DNA of 49,047 nt from assembly GCA_020442465.1 (NCBI GenBank), contig JAGRJY010000163.1:1-49047 (forward strand), in the 5' to 3' direction. Made by a program: the position numbers and the translations under genes. Below are positions 1 to 8,929 of this stretch, piece after piece (the first letter of the stretch is position 1; each line of letters begins with the position of its first letter). A model generated the notes under the pieces. It did no database searches. It was not told where the DNA came from and saw nothing but the letters and a program-made list of their open reading frames with translations. This DNA is from Lysobacterales bacterium (GTDB lineage: Bacteria > Pseudomonadota > Gammaproteobacteria > Xanthomonadales > Xanthomonadaceae).

Positions 1-10
1 CTTTGCCCAT
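1..10 (-). CDS. tuf: Probable start of elongation factor Tu gene (partial)
   Basis: Only the first three codons are present: an ATG at 10-8 read leftwards, giving Met-Gly-Lys before the window edge. A strong Shine-Dalgarno-like run (AAGGGGGG, reverse strand of 18-25) lies about 7 nt upstream. In many proteobacteria the tRNA-Tyr, tRNA-Gly and tRNA-Thr genes directly precede tuf on the same strand, and EF-Tu commonly starts Met-Ala/Ser-Lys. The identity is therefore inferred from context; the coding part seen is too short to prove it. Confidence 0.4.
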
Positions 11-65
11 GAATAGGCCCCCCTTATACTGATGACAATTCCTTATGTTGATCCGTTTTGGTCAA

Positions 66-138
<73 letters not shown>

Positions 139-179
139 GAATTTTTGGTTCCGCGCCGACCGCCGTGCTGTTGCGTCAA

Positions 180-253
<74 letters not shown>

Positions 254-266
254 CCGGCGGGCGATC

Positions 267-352
267 TGGTGGAGGGAGGTGGATTCGAACCACCGAAGGC
301 GTAAGCCAGCAGATTTACAGTCTGCCCCCGTTGGCCGCTTGGGTATCCCTCC
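267..352 (-). tRNA. tRNA-Tyr (GTA anticodon)
   Basis: The reverse strand forms an 86-nt class II tRNA with acceptor GGAGGGA/TCCCTCC, anticodon loop CTGTAAA (anticodon GTA), the long variable arm expected for bacterial tRNA-Tyr, discriminator A and encoded CCA at 269-267. It is the first gene of the cluster and sits directly behind a good sigma-70-like promoter. Confidence 0.95.
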
Positions 353-367
353 GCAACAGAGCCGCTT

Positions 368-396
368 ATTGTCTTATGCAGCCTGGGCAAAGTCAA
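368..396 (-). promoter_or_regulatory. Sigma-70-like promoter of the tRNA-Tyr-Gly-Thr(-tuf) transcript
   Basis: On the reverse strand TTGACT (396-391) is followed after exactly 17 nt by GACAAT (373-368), matching the -35 and -10 consensus at five and four of six positions. Transcription would start near 361, about 9 nt before tRNA-Tyr. The sequence after the -10 is GC-rich, as in promoters under stringent control; that last point is inference. Confidence 0.6.
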
Positions 397-399
397 CGC

Positions 400-429
400 G
401 CGCGGGCGGACGGCCGTGCAGACCCGCGC
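400..429 (-). terminator. Possible ychF terminator hairpin
   Basis: A perfect 7-bp stem (GCGCGGG at 400-406 with CCCGCGC at 423-429) with a 16-nt loop begins 7 nt after the ychF stop codon. There is no clean T-run after it on the minus strand, and it abuts the tRNA promoter, so a role in termination is only plausible. Confidence 0.25.
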
Positions 430-436
430 CGCCGCC

Positions 437-1528
437 TCAGACGTTGAACCGGAAGTGCAGGACGTCGGCCTCTTGGACGAGATATTCCTTGCCTTCCAGG
501 CGGAGCCGTCCGGCCTCCTTGCAGCCCGCCTCGCCCTTGTACTTGAGGAAATCGTCGAAACTCATCGTCTCGGCGCGGATGAAGCCGCGCTCGAAGTCCG
601 TGTGGATCACCCCGGCGGCCTGGGGTGCGGTGGCGCCACGCTTCACCGTCCAGGCCCGGACTTCCTTCTCCCCGGCGGTGAAGTAGGTCTGCAGACCGAG
701 CAACCGGTAGGCTGCGCGGATCACCCGGTTCAGCCCCGGCTCGTTCAGCCCCAGGTCTTCAAGGAAAGCCTTCTGGTCGGCATCGTCGAGCTGGGCGAGC
801 TCCTCTTCGATGGCGGCGCAGACCGGCACCACTTCGGCCCCCTCCTCCGCGGCGCGCTGCCTGACGCGCTCGAGATGAGGATTGTCCTGAAACCCGTCTT
901 CGCGCACGTTGGCCACGTACATCAAGGGCTTCAGGGTGAGCAGAAACAGGTCGCGCACCAAGGCGCGCTCGTCGGCATCCAGCCCCAGCGAGCGCGCGGA
1001 GCGCCCCTCGTCCAGGCCCGCACGCAGCTTCTGCAGCACGCCTCGCTTGGCCATCGCATCCTTGTCGCCGGCCTTGGCGGCCTTTTCGGCGCGCACAAGC
1101 GCCTTGTCGACCGAGTCGAGATCGGCGAGCGCGAGTTCGGTATCGATGGTTTCGATGTCGGCGATGGGATCAACCTTCCCCGCGACATGCACGATATCGC
1201 CGTGCTCGAAGCAGCGGACGACGTGGGTGATGGCGTCGACTTCGCGAATATGGGCGAGGAACTTGTTGCCCAGCCCTTCCCCTTTCGATGCGCCCGCCAC
1301 CAGCCCGGCGATGTCGACGAACTCGACCGAGGTGGGAATCACCTTCTGCGGCTTGGCGATGGCTGCCAATTGAGCCAGTCGCTCATCCGGCACCGGCACG
1401 ACGCCGACGTTCGGGTCGATGGTACAGAAGGGAAAGTTGGCGGCGGCGATGCCTGCCTTGGTCAACGCATTGAAGAGCGTCGACTTGCCGACATTGGGAA
1501 GGCCGACGATGCCGCATTTGATGCCCAT
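437..1528 (-). CDS. ychF: Redox-regulated ATPase YchF (Obg-like)
   Basis: This 363-residue protein is full length for YchF/OLA1, a universally conserved Obg-family P-loop protein that hydrolyses ATP rather than GTP and associates with ribosomes. The N-terminus reads [17 protein letters not shown], with the P-loop at about residues 9-16 followed by the switch-region sequence [12 protein letters not shown]. The C-terminal third carries the TGS-type domain, ending in [11 protein letters not shown], a typical YchF terminus. It is the last gene of the lolB-to-ychF block and lies 113 bp after pth, an order common in gammaproteobacteria. The ATG at 1528 gives the standard N-terminus. Confidence 0.97.
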   Translation of the reverse strand: MGIKCGIVGLPNVGKSTLFNALTKAGIAAANFPFCTIDPNVGVVPVPDERLAQLAAIAKPQKVIPTSVEFVDIAGLVAGASKGEGLGNKFLAHIREVDAITHVVRCFEHGDIVHVAGKVDPIADIETIDTELALADLDSVDKALVRAEKAAKAGDKDAMAKRGVLQKLRAGLDEGRSARSLGLDADERALVRDLFLLTLKPLMYVANVREDGFQDNPHLERVRQRAAEEGAEVVPVCAAIEEELAQLDDADQKAFLEDLGLNEPGLNRVIRAAYRLLGLQTYFTAGEKEVRAWTVKRGATAPQAAGVIHTDFERGFIRAETMSFDDFLKYKGEAGCKEAGRLRLEGKEYLVQEADVLHFRFNV

Positions 1529-1641
1529 GTTGGGACTCCGGATTGCGAATAGGTGGAAAGGATGTGCTCCGCCGGGCTCATTGCGCGCCGCGACCGAAGT
1601 CGCTCGCAGCGTATTCAGCCCGACGGAACCAGGGCCAGGCG

Positions 1642-2226
1642 TCAGCCATCGGGTCTGGCGGTGTGCAGCCGTTTCATGGCTTCGTTCACATTGCCCTGCA
1701 GCAGCGGACCAAGCGCCTGCGTGGCGTCGTCGATGGCACGCCGAATCGCCGCTTCGTCATCACGTCCCGGCCACCCGAGCACCCAGCCGGTCACGCGGTC
1801 CTTGTGGCCGGGGTGCCCGATCCCTATGCGCAGTCGATGGAAGCGCCCGTGCCCGAGCTGCGCCATGATGTCGCGCAAGCCATTCTGGCCGCCGTGCCCG
1901 CCGTCGAACTTGAATCGCGCCACACCGGGCGGCAAGTCCAGTTCGTCGTGCACCACCAGCATCTCTTCCGGCTCGATCTTCCAGTAGCGCAGCGCGGCCG
2001 ATACGGCCTGCCCGCTACGATTCATGTAGTTCGCCGGCTTGATCATGCGCAGGTCGACACCCTGCACGCTGGCACGCGCCGACTCGGCATGGAGCTTGGC
2101 CTCCAGCCCCCAGCGCGCCTGGCAGGTTTCGGCGAGCGCGTCCGCAAACCAGAACCCGGCGTTGTGTCGATGCGCGGCATAGTCGGCCCCGGGATTGCCG
2201 AGGCCGACCAGAAGGCGAATAGCCAT
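1642..2226 (-). CDS. pth: Peptidyl-tRNA hydrolase
   Basis: A 194-residue cytoplasmic enzyme that cleaves the ester bond of peptidyl-tRNAs released prematurely from ribosomes, recycling the tRNA. The family signature GLGNPG is at residues 8-13 and the catalytic histidine lies in HRHNAGF (His21, equivalent to E. coli His20). The HDELDLPPG motif supplies the conserved Asp, and a GGHGGQNGL motif follows. Length is normal. It follows rplY at 62 bp on the same strand; rplY-pth-ychF is the usual arrangement, grouping ribosome-linked functions. Confidence 0.97.
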   Translation of the reverse strand: MAIRLLVGLGNPGADYAAHRHNAGFWFADALAETCQARWGLEAKLHAESARASVQGVDLRMIKPANYMNRSGQAVSAALRYWKIEPEEMLVVHDELDLPPGVARFKFDGGHGGQNGLRDIMAQLGHGRFHRLRIGIGHPGHKDRVTGWVLGWPGRDDEAAIRRAIDDATQALGPLLQGNVNEAMKRLHTARPDG

Positions 2227-2288
2227 GGACTGAGATTTCCCGGACTCCGGGCCACCGACGCGATGGCCCGGTCGATCCTGGGCGTGAC

Positions 2289-2930
2289 TTACTTCTCGTC
2301 GCCGCCTGCTTCACCTTCCGCCGCGGCTTCGCCGTCACTCTCGGCTTCTGCCCTGGCCTGACGCGCGATGACCACGGCCAGATCGTGCTCCTTGCCCAGC
2401 TTCAGTTCGGGAATGGTGACACCCGCCGGCAGGTCGAGCTGCGACAGGTGGACGACGTCGCCTTCCTTCAGGCTGGAGAGGTCGACCGCAATGAACTCCG
2501 GAAGGTCCTTCGGCAGACAGCTGACTTCCACTTCGTTGAGCTCGTGGGTGATCACGATGCCCGAGGACTTACCAGCCGGTGACTTCTCCTGGTTGAGGAA
2601 GTGCAGGGGCAGGCGAACGTGGATCGCCTCGTTCTCGGAAATGCGCTGGAAATCGATGTGCAGAATCTGCGGCTTGGCCGGATGACGCTGCATGTCGCGC
2701 AGCAGCACCTTCTGGGTGGCCCCTTCGATCTCGAGGTCGAGGATCGCCGAGTAGAACCACTCGTGCTGCGAAGCCAGGAAAAGCGTGTTGTGCGACAGCT
2801 GGATGCTCACGGGGTCCTTGTGACCGCCGTAAACGACAGCAGGAACCTGACCGGTCTTGCGCAGGCGGCGGCTCGCACCCTTGCCCTGATCCTGACGGTT
2901 GGTTGCTGCGATGATGTGTTGGGTTGCCAT
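2289..2930 (-). CDS. rplY: 50S ribosomal protein L25 (Ctc form)
   Basis: A 213-residue L25/Ctc protein, which binds 5S rRNA. The N-terminal L25 domain (about 5-95) shows the family pattern GKGASRRLRKTGQVPAVVYG. The C-terminal TL5/Ctc domain (about 100-190) contains KEGDVVHLSQLDLPAGV. The long form with an acidic, low-complexity tail rich in Glu, Ala and Gly is normal for many gammaproteobacteria outside the enterics. The ATG at 2930 gives the expected start, though no good Shine-Dalgarno sequence precedes it. It lies 174 bp after prs, and that gap holds elaborate inverted repeats that could affect its expression. Confidence 0.95.
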   Translation of the reverse strand: MATQHIIAATNRQDQGKGASRRLRKTGQVPAVVYGGHKDPVSIQLSHNTLFLASQHEWFYSAILDLEIEGATQKVLLRDMQRHPAKPQILHIDFQRISENEAIHVRLPLHFLNQEKSPAGKSSGIVITHELNEVEVSCLPKDLPEFIAVDLSSLKEGDVVHLSQLDLPAGVTIPELKLGKEHDLAVVIARQARAEAESDGEAAAEGEAGGDEK

Positions 2931-2973
2931 GATGCTTGTACTCGATTGGATGACCCGCCTCGCGGCGGAGGTT

Positions 2974-3076
2974 CCTCACCCGCGACCAGGTGAGGAGGAG
3001 GATCGCCGGGAGTCGACGATCGGGAATCCGGACTCGACGAGGGTTGGTGCAACCCGATCGACTCCCTATTCCCGAT
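2974..3076. repeat. Cluster of inverted repeats between prs and rplY
   Basis: Four inverted repeats fill this gap. CCTCACC/GGTGAGG pairs 2974-2980 with 2989-2995. GGGAGTCGA/TCGACTCCC pairs 3008-3016 with 3058-3066. ATCGGGAAT/ATTCCCGAT pairs 3019-3027 with 3068-3076. GGGTT/AACCC pairs 3041-3045 with 3051-3055. The second and third cross each other, so in RNA they could form a pseudoknot or two exclusive folds. No T-run follows, so this is not a simple terminator. It may instead be a dispersed intergenic repeat related to GGGAATC-type elements. Confidence 0.6.
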
Positions 3077-3104
3077 TTCCGACCTCCGAAGCTCCTTGCG
3101 CTGA

Positions 3105-4067
3105 TCAGTCCACGTACAGCGAACTGACGGACTCACCGAACGCGATGCGCCGGATCGTCTCGGCGAGGATTTCCGCCACGCTGAGCGCGCGGATCCTGCC
3201 GCAGGCCTTCGCCTCGCTGCTGAGCGGAATGGTGTCGGTAACCACCAGTTCGTCCAGCGACGAATGCGTGATGTTGCTGATTGCGGGCCCCGAAAGCACC
3301 GGATGGGTGCAATAGGCAACCACGCGTTTGGCGCCATGTTCCTTCAGCGCCGCCGCCGCTGCGCAGAGCGTACCGGCGGTATCCACGATATCGTCGACGA
3401 GCACGCAATCCTTGCCCGACACGTCGCCGATGATGTTCATCACCGTCGCCACATTCGCCCGAGGACGACGCTTGTCGATGATCGCCAGGTCGGCATCGTC
3501 GAGCCTCTTGGCGATCGCCCGGGCGCGCACGACGCCACCGACGTCCGGACTGACCACGATCAGGTTCTCGGTTCCGATCGAACGCCAGATGTCGGCCAGC
3601 AGCAGCGGCGACGCATAGACGTTGTCGACCGGAATGTCGAAGAACCCTTGAATCTGATCGGCGTGCACATCGACGGTGAGCACGCGATCGGTACTGACCG
3701 CACTGAACATCTTGGCGGCCACCTTCGCCGTGATCGGCACCCGCGCCGAACGCGGACGACGATCCTGCCGCGCATAGCCGAAATAGGGCACCACCGCGGT
3801 GACGCTGCCAGCCGATGCGCGCTTCAGCGCGTCAATCAGCACCAGCAGCTCCATGAAGTTCTCGGCAGTCGGAGCACAGGTCGGCTGGATCACGAACACT
3901 TCCTGCCGACGCACGTTCTCTTCGATCTCGACCTGAACTTCTCCGTCGGAAAAACGCCCCACGAGCGCCTTTCCGGGGCGGATGCCCAGTTCGCGACACA
4001 CCGCTTGCGACAGCGGTCGGTTCGCATTGCCCGAAAACACCAGCAGGCCGTCGGTATCCACCGTCAT
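3105..4067 (-). CDS. prs: Ribose-phosphate pyrophosphokinase (PRPP synthetase)
   Basis: A 320-residue class I PRPP synthetase, which transfers pyrophosphate from ATP to ribose 5-phosphate to make PRPP for nucleotide, histidine and tryptophan synthesis. Family landmarks are [17 protein letters not shown] near the N-terminus, the ATP-loop region [27 protein letters not shown], and the PRPP-binding loop [10 protein letters not shown] from about residue 225. The reading frame continues upstream, but the ATG at 4067 gives the normal start and length. It lies between tRNA-Gln and rplY on the same strand, the standard gammaproteobacterial order. Confidence 0.97.
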   Translation of the reverse strand: MTVDTDGLLVFSGNANRPLSQAVCRELGIRPGKALVGRFSDGEVQVEIEENVRRQEVFVIQPTCAPTAENFMELLVLIDALKRASAGSVTAVVPYFGYARQDRRPRSARVPITAKVAAKMFSAVSTDRVLTVDVHADQIQGFFDIPVDNVYASPLLLADIWRSIGTENLIVVSPDVGGVVRARAIAKRLDDADLAIIDKRRPRANVATVMNIIGDVSGKDCVLVDDIVDTAGTLCAAAAALKEHGAKRVVAYCTHPVLSGPAISNITHSSLDELVVTDTIPLSSEAKACGRIRALSVAEILAETIRRIAFGESVSSLYVD

Positions 4068-4259
4068 GGTCAGAGTCCCAGCATTGCCAAGGCACCAGCA
4101 CACATCCCAGGCGCAGTCCGGTCGCACCCGAGGACCGCGGAGCCGGCATCGCTGCCTTCCCCGCAAGTTCGACCAGCCTGCCCGCGCAGGCTGATCCGAT
4201 GCGCAGCCATCCTGGCCGCGTTGTTCAGTCTTCGACCACCCGGCGGAGCACCCACCGTG

Positions 4260-4334
4260 TGGCTGGGGCGGCAGGATTCGAACCTGCGAATGCCGGAATC
4301 AAAATCCGGTGCCTTACCACTTGGCGACGCCCCA
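4260..4334 (-). tRNA. tRNA-Gln (TTG anticodon)
   Basis: The reverse strand forms a 75-nt cloverleaf: acceptor TGGGGCG/CGCCCCA fully paired, anticodon stem CCGGA/TCCGG around loop TTTTGAT (anticodon TTG), T loop TTCGAAT, discriminator G and encoded CCA. It begins 11 bp after the ispE stop codon and lies 192 bp before prs. A tRNA-Gln between ispE and prs is widely conserved in gammaproteobacteria, and transcription probably runs through. Confidence 0.95.
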
Positions 4335-4345
4335 ATCGCAGCCGT

Positions 4346-5254
4346 TCAACCGGACACTTCCGTACCAGGCCACCCCGACAAGGCGTCCAGGAGCACAGAA
4401 TGCTGCGTGCCCTGCGCGACCTGAACACGCCCCAGATGCGCCAGCGCAGCCGCCTTGCGGCGCGCATCCGCCTCGGAGTCCGCGAGCAGGAAGCAACCGC
4501 CACCCGTTCCGGTCATGCCGCCCTGACCCAGCGCGGCAACCGCATCCAGCACCGCGGCCAACCGCGGCGACCGCGACCGAACCAGTGGCGTGAATGCGTT
4601 CTGACCCGCCCAGTCAAGGACAAAGTCCGCCATTTTCAGGGGCGGTGCATTTCTTGTCAATTCAGCGTCTTGGAACAGTTCCGCGGTGGCGACATGAACG
4701 CCACTGTGGATCAGCACGTACCAGCGGGGCGGCAACGACACCGGCGTGAGCTGCTCGCCCACTCCTTCGGCCCAGGCAGAATGCCCCCGAACGAACACCG
4801 GCACGTCCGCGCCCAGCTCCAGGCCTAGCCTGGTCAGGCGCTCTTCACCCCAGGACACGCCCCACATCCGGTTCAGCGCCATCAGAACAGTGGCCGCATT
4901 CGAGCTGCCTCCGCCAAAGCCCCCGCCTTGCGGGATCCGCTTGTGCACCACGATGTCCGCGCCCGCGGCTGTCGCGCTGGCGACCTGCAGCAGGCGCGCG
5001 GCACGCACGGCCAGATCATCCTCCGCAGCCACGCCTTCAGCGCCCGCTCCACGCTCGATGCGGCCGTCAGTACGAACGCGGAGATCGACCTGATCCCCCC
5101 AATCGAGCAGCTGGAAGACGGTCTGCAGCCGATGCATGCCGTCGTTGCGCCGCCCGACCACGCGGAGAAACAGGTTCAGTTTCGCGGGCGCCGGCCAACG
5201 CCGCCAGCCCGATGCCAGCGGCGGCAGCGGCATCACGTCACCGAGCAGGTTCAT
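4346..5254 (-). CDS. ispE: 4-(cytidine 5'-diphospho)-2-C-methyl-D-erythritol kinase
   Basis: A 302-residue GHMP kinase that phosphorylates the 2-hydroxyl of CDP-methylerythritol in the MEP route to isoprenoid precursors. The N-terminal motif WPAPAKLNLFLRVVGRR is typical. The ATP-binding glycine-rich motif is PQGGGFGGGSSNAATV, and the C-terminal GHMP motif is GQGGMTGTGGGCF. The chosen ATG at 5254 overlaps the lolB stop codon by 4 nt (ATGA), indicating translational coupling; an internal ATG at 5233 is a less likely alternative. The gene ends 11 bp before tRNA-Gln. Synteny lolB-ispE-tRNA-Gln-prs supports the call. Confidence 0.96.
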   Translation of the reverse strand: MNLLGDVMPLPPLASGWRRWPAPAKLNLFLRVVGRRNDGMHRLQTVFQLLDWGDQVDLRVRTDGRIERGAGAEGVAAEDDLAVRAARLLQVASATAAGADIVVHKRIPQGGGFGGGSSNAATVLMALNRMWGVSWGEERLTRLGLELGADVPVFVRGHSAWAEGVGEQLTPVSLPPRWYVLIHSGVHVATAELFQDAELTRNAPPLKMADFVLDWAGQNAFTPLVRSRSPRLAAVLDAVAALGQGGMTGTGGGCFLLADSEADARRKAAALAHLGRVQVAQGTQHSVLLDALSGWPGTEVSG

Positions 5255-5862
5255 GAAGCGGGGCCGAGCTTCCAGCCGTCGACCACCAGCCGCAGGCGGT
5301 TCGGCCCCTGCTCCGCAAATACCTTGCGCGGCAGGGACAGGCCGTCGACCTGAACCCATTCGCGGTATTCGATTCTCCAGCCATCCTGATCGATCTGCCG
5401 GGGTCGCCCATCCACATCCAGCAACACATTCGCCTTGCCCGGCGCTCGTGCGCCCTGCACCCAAAAGGCCAGCGATTCGATCGGCACTTCCCATTCGAAG
5501 GCCTCACGCAGCAGTGCCCCGGCCGAACTGCCGAGTCGTTCCCCCTCTTCAAGCCCCTGCAGCCGCGCTCCATCAGCATCGGCAATGAGCACCCAGCTTT
5601 GGCGGCTCACCGGCGCGCTGAGCTCGAAACGCAACGAGCCCGGCGCGGTCTGCCAGGCAATCGATCCGGACCCCTGCTGTCGACTCGAGTGCACCGCGAT
5701 GCGTCCGCGCAATCCCCACTCGGTCACCGCGCGCAACTGCGACTCGCGCGCTTCCTGGGCCGCCAGCGCCCGATCAAGCTGGCGCTCGGGCACACCCGCA
5801 CAACCGGAAAGGAAGCCTGCCACCAGCGCGAGCGGCACGCCCAGCCGAAGGAATGCCGTCAC
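5251..5862 (-). CDS. lolB: Outer-membrane lipoprotein receptor LolB
   Basis: A 203-residue lipoprotein, the last component of the Lol pathway, which accepts lipoproteins from periplasmic LolA and inserts them into the outer membrane. A short signal peptide ends in the lipobox LSGC, so Cys21 is the predicted lipidated residue. Ala at +2 fits outer-membrane sorting. Downstream are typical LolB segments such as WGLRGRIAV and FELSAPVSRQSW, and the C-terminal RLRLVVDGWKL. It overlaps ispE downstream and the TPR gene upstream by 4 nt each (ATGA), forming a tightly coupled trio. Confidence 0.94.
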   Translation of the reverse strand: MTAFLRLGVPLALVAGFLSGCAGVPERQLDRALAAQEARESQLRAVTEWGLRGRIAVHSSRQQGSGSIAWQTAPGSLRFELSAPVSRQSWVLIADADGARLQGLEEGERLGSSAGALLREAFEWEVPIESLAFWVQGARAPGKANVLLDVDGRPRQIDQDGWRIEYREWVQVDGLSLPRKVFAEQGPNRLRLVVDGWKLGPAS

Positions 5863-7577
5863 TGCTCCGGCGCCAGTCGGTTCAACACTTCTGCGAGCGC
5901 GGCATTGTCGCCGTCGATCTCGCGCCCAAGCCGCCAGATCGAGCGAGCCTCATCCTGCTGCCCCAGAGCCCAGAGCACTTCCCCGAGGTGGGCCGCCACT
6001 TCGGCATCGCGCTGAAGCTCAAATGCCCGTCGCAGAAACGGTAGCGCCTCGTCTGCCTTGCCAAGCCGGAACAGCACCCAGCCCATGGAATCGATCACCG
6101 CCGGATTGTCGGGCTGCTTGTCCAGCGCACGCTGGATATATCCGCGTGCCTCGTCGAAGCGCTCGGTGCGATCGGCCAGGGTATAGCCGAGCGCATTCAA
6201 CACGTCGGCGTTGTCCGGATCGAGCTCGAGCATGCGCCGAAGATCGCGCTCGGCGAGATCGATGGCATCGCGACGTTCATGCATCAGCGCGCGCGCGTAC
6301 AACAGGCTGCTGTCGTCTTCGAATCGGTGCAAACCGCGGTCGTAGGTTTCGACCGCGGCCGCGAGATCGTCGTGACCGGCCAGCAATTCCGCTTCCAGCA
6401 GGAACGCGTCGATCAAGGTCCGGCCGTCGTCCAGATCGCTTTCCTGCAGGCGCTGCAACATGTCGCGCGCACGGGTCAGGTCCCCTGCCTTGTCGGCCAG
6501 CACCGCCAGCCGCATCTTGGCCGTGGGCAAGCGATCCTCATCGGTGATGGAGCCGTACCACTTCGCCGCCGACTCGAGGTCCTCGGTGAGCTCGGCGAGT
6601 TGGCCAAGCACGTAGCGACGTTCGTCGCTCAACGTCTCGGCGGCGTCGGCCGTGAGCTCCCGGACGAACGCGGCAATCGCTTCCGGATCTTCACTACGTG
6701 CCAGATAGGCGGCACGCGCCGCCCACACCGCTTCGGTCTGTTCGCCGCCAGCCAGAGCCTCGGCGCCGGCTTTGGGTTGATCCATCATGGCCAGCATCGC
6801 CGCCGCGGCCATGCGCAAGTCATGGCTGAGATCGCCCAACCCCAGTGCATGCTGTACGGATGACAAGGCGAGCGTCTCGTGTCCTCGTTTGCGCGCGGCC
6901 TCGGCTCGCCAGAGCCAAGCACGCGACCGCTCCGGAAAGCGCTGTACCGCGAGCTCTCCGATTCGCTCGATCAGCCCCTCAAGCTGCATGCGATCGGCCG
7001 CTCCGCCGACAGCCAACAGAGCGTCCAGATCCGCCTGTACCGACGGTTGCTCGGCGAGTTCGGCGACGAGCCTGCGTGCCACCGAGCCCTCGGGCTCCGC
7101 AATCACGGCCGCGAGCACCTGCCGCCAACCGCCTGGCCGGTCGAGCAACGCCTCTGCCGCTTTTTCGGCGAGCGGGACGTCACCGTATTGCAGTCCGAGG
7201 GCGAGTTCGAACTGGGACAGCGAGGCGGCACCGGGCTCGAGGGATCTCCAATGCTCATAGACCCGGCGCGCTTCGTCCGGCTGCTTGGCAAGCAGTCCCA
7301 GCTTGGCCGCGCGCTCGGCGAGCCTGGGGTCCCGCGAGGCCAGCGCCGCGTCGGCGTAGTGGCGTGCTGCCTCGGCAGGCCGGCCTTCCTGCAGGGCAAA
7401 CTCGCCCGCCAGGAGGTCGTCCAGCGGCGGCGCCGTGCCATCGCCGGCTGCGGCGGGCCCGGCAGCCAGCAGGTACACTAGTGCACCGGTCAGCAGGCGG
7501 AAGCGCCATGTTCGACGGCAAGGTGCCGTGACCTTCCGAGGCTGACCCGACTTCGACTTGCTGTTGAGCACTGCCAC
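5859..7577 (-). CDS. Exported tetratricopeptide-repeat protein
   Basis: A 572-residue protein with a basic N-terminus and a hydrophobic signal segment (about 27-45, ending AAGPAAAGD), so it is probably periplasmic or membrane-anchored. The rest is alpha-helical with TPR-like units. The clearest lie in the C-terminal third, for example LDPDNADVLNALGYTLADR and QPDNPAVIDSMGWVLFRLGK, at about 455-535. A TPR gene upstream of lolB is common in related bacteria and is usually taken as an envelope assembly or scaffold protein; no precise function is established. The start is GTG, 53 bp from divergent hemA. It overlaps lolB by 4 nt. Confidence 0.85.
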   Translation of the reverse strand: MAVLNSKSKSGQPRKVTAPCRRTWRFRLLTGALVYLLAAGPAAAGDGTAPPLDDLLAGEFALQEGRPAEAARHYADAALASRDPRLAERAAKLGLLAKQPDEARRVYEHWRSLEPGAASLSQFELALGLQYGDVPLAEKAAEALLDRPGGWRQVLAAVIAEPEGSVARRLVAELAEQPSVQADLDALLAVGGAADRMQLEGLIERIGELAVQRFPERSRAWLWRAEAARKRGHETLALSSVQHALGLGDLSHDLRMAAAAMLAMMDQPKAGAEALAGGEQTEAVWAARAAYLARSEDPEAIAAFVRELTADAAETLSDERRYVLGQLAELTEDLESAAKWYGSITDEDRLPTAKMRLAVLADKAGDLTRARDMLQRLQESDLDDGRTLIDAFLLEAELLAGHDDLAAAVETYDRGLHRFEDDSSLLYARALMHERRDAIDLAERDLRRMLELDPDNADVLNALGYTLADRTERFDEARGYIQRALDKQPDNPAVIDSMGWVLFRLGKADEALPFLRRAFELQRDAEVAAHLGEVLWALGQQDEARSIWRLGREIDGDNAALAEVLNRLAPEQ

Positions 7578-7630
7578 ACCTGATTCGAGCGGATGCTCCC
7601 AGTTTACGCGACCCGCAGCCGACGCCCTGA

Positions 7631-8929
7631 ATGCATCTGATCACGCTCGGACTCAACCATGACTCGGCGCCCATTGGCTTGCGCGAGCGGGTAGCCGTGA
7701 CCGAGGAAGAGGTCGGCGCGGTGCTCGGGGCCCTCGCCCGGCACGCCGAGGTGCGCGAAGCCGCCATCCTGTCGACCTGCAACCGCACCGAAATCTATGC
7801 GGTGGCCGCCGACCCGGATGCGCGATGGCTGCTGCCCTGGTTCGCGGGAGAACGGTCGGTGACTGCCGAAGATCTCTCGGCGTATGTCTATCGACACGAT
7901 GCCGCGGAATCGGTCCGCCACCTGCTGCGCGTGGCCACTGGGCTCGACTCGATGGTGCTGGGTGAGCCGCAGATTCTCGGCCAGGTGAAATCCGCATACC
8001 AGATCGCGCGCGGCGCGGGCACCATCGGCGGCGTCTTCGAGAGACTGTTCCAGCACGCCTTCGGCGTGGCCAAGCGCGTGCGCACCGACACCCAGATCGG
8101 AGCCCATCCGGTGTCCATCGCGTTTGCCGCGGTGCGCCTGGCGCAGCGTGTGTTCACCGAGCTCGACACCGCCACGGTGCTGCTCATCGGCGCCGGCGAT
8201 ACGATCGAACTGGCGGCGAAACATCTCGACGAACACAAGGTTCGCCGACTGCTGGTCGCCAACCGGACGCTGAAGCATGCACAGGCGCTGGCCTCCCGTT
8301 TCGGTGGCTATGCCCTGCCGCTCGACGATGTCGAACGCCATCTTGCGGACGCCGACATCGTCATTTCCGCGACGGCGAGCCGCGATCCGATTCTGCGCGC
8401 CCAGCAGGTTCGCCAGGCGATCAAGACCCGCCGGCATCGCCCGATGCTGCTGCTCGATCTGGCGGTGCCACGCGACATCGAACCCGAAGCCGGCCACCTG
8501 GACGACGTGTATCTGTACAGCGTCGACGATCTCGACCAGGTTGTGGAAGAGAATCGCCAGTCGCGGCGCGAGGCGGCACGCGAGGCCGAAGCGATCATCG
8601 AGCTGCAGGTCGAACACTTCATGGAGTGGTGGCAGGCAGGCAGCCGGCTCGACGTGGTTCGTGCACTGCGTGACCGTGCACAGTCGGAACAGGCGGCGAT
8701 GCTGGAAAAGGCCCGACAGATGCTCGCGGCGGGCAAGCCGACTGAAGAGGTGCTTGCGCAGCTGGCTCACGGGTTGACCAACCGGCTCATGCACGCGCCC
8801 AGCGCCGCGCTGCGACAGGCCGCCTTGAAAGGGGACATCGACCTGCTCCGGCAGGCGCAGCGCCTGTTCGCACTCGACGCACCAATCGGAAAGGACACCG
8901 ATGACACCGGCCATCCGTCGCAAACTTGA
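7631..8929 (+). CDS. hemA: Glutamyl-tRNA reductase
   Basis: A 432-residue enzyme catalysing NADPH-dependent reduction of glutamyl-tRNA(Glu) to glutamate-1-semialdehyde, the first committed step of tetrapyrrole synthesis by the C5 route. The N-terminus [19 protein letters not shown] is canonical. The catalytic cysteine is Cys50 in [10 protein letters not shown], and the signature [17 protein letters not shown] follows. A Rossmann motif [15 protein letters not shown] supplies NADPH binding, and the C-terminal helical domain follows. It is divergent from the TPR/lolB operon with 53 bp between them. Its 3' end overlaps the start of prfA by 29 nt; hemA-prfA is a classic pairing. Confidence 0.98.
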   Translation: MHLITLGLNHDSAPIGLRERVAVTEEEVGAVLGALARHAEVREAAILSTCNRTEIYAVAADPDARWLLPWFAGERSVTAEDLSAYVYRHDAAESVRHLLRVATGLDSMVLGEPQILGQVKSAYQIARGAGTIGGVFERLFQHAFGVAKRVRTDTQIGAHPVSIAFAAVRLAQRVFTELDTATVLLIGAGDTIELAAKHLDEHKVRRLLVANRTLKHAQALASRFGGYALPLDDVERHLADADIVISATASRDPILRAQQVRQAIKTRRHRPMLLLDLAVPRDIEPEAGHLDDVYLYSVDDLDQVVEENRQSRREAAREAEAIIELQVEHFMEWWQAGSRLDVVRALRDRAQSEQAAMLEKARQMLAAGKPTEEVLAQLAHGLTNRLMHAPSAALRQAALKGDIDLLRQAQRLFALDAPIGKDTDDTGHPSQT

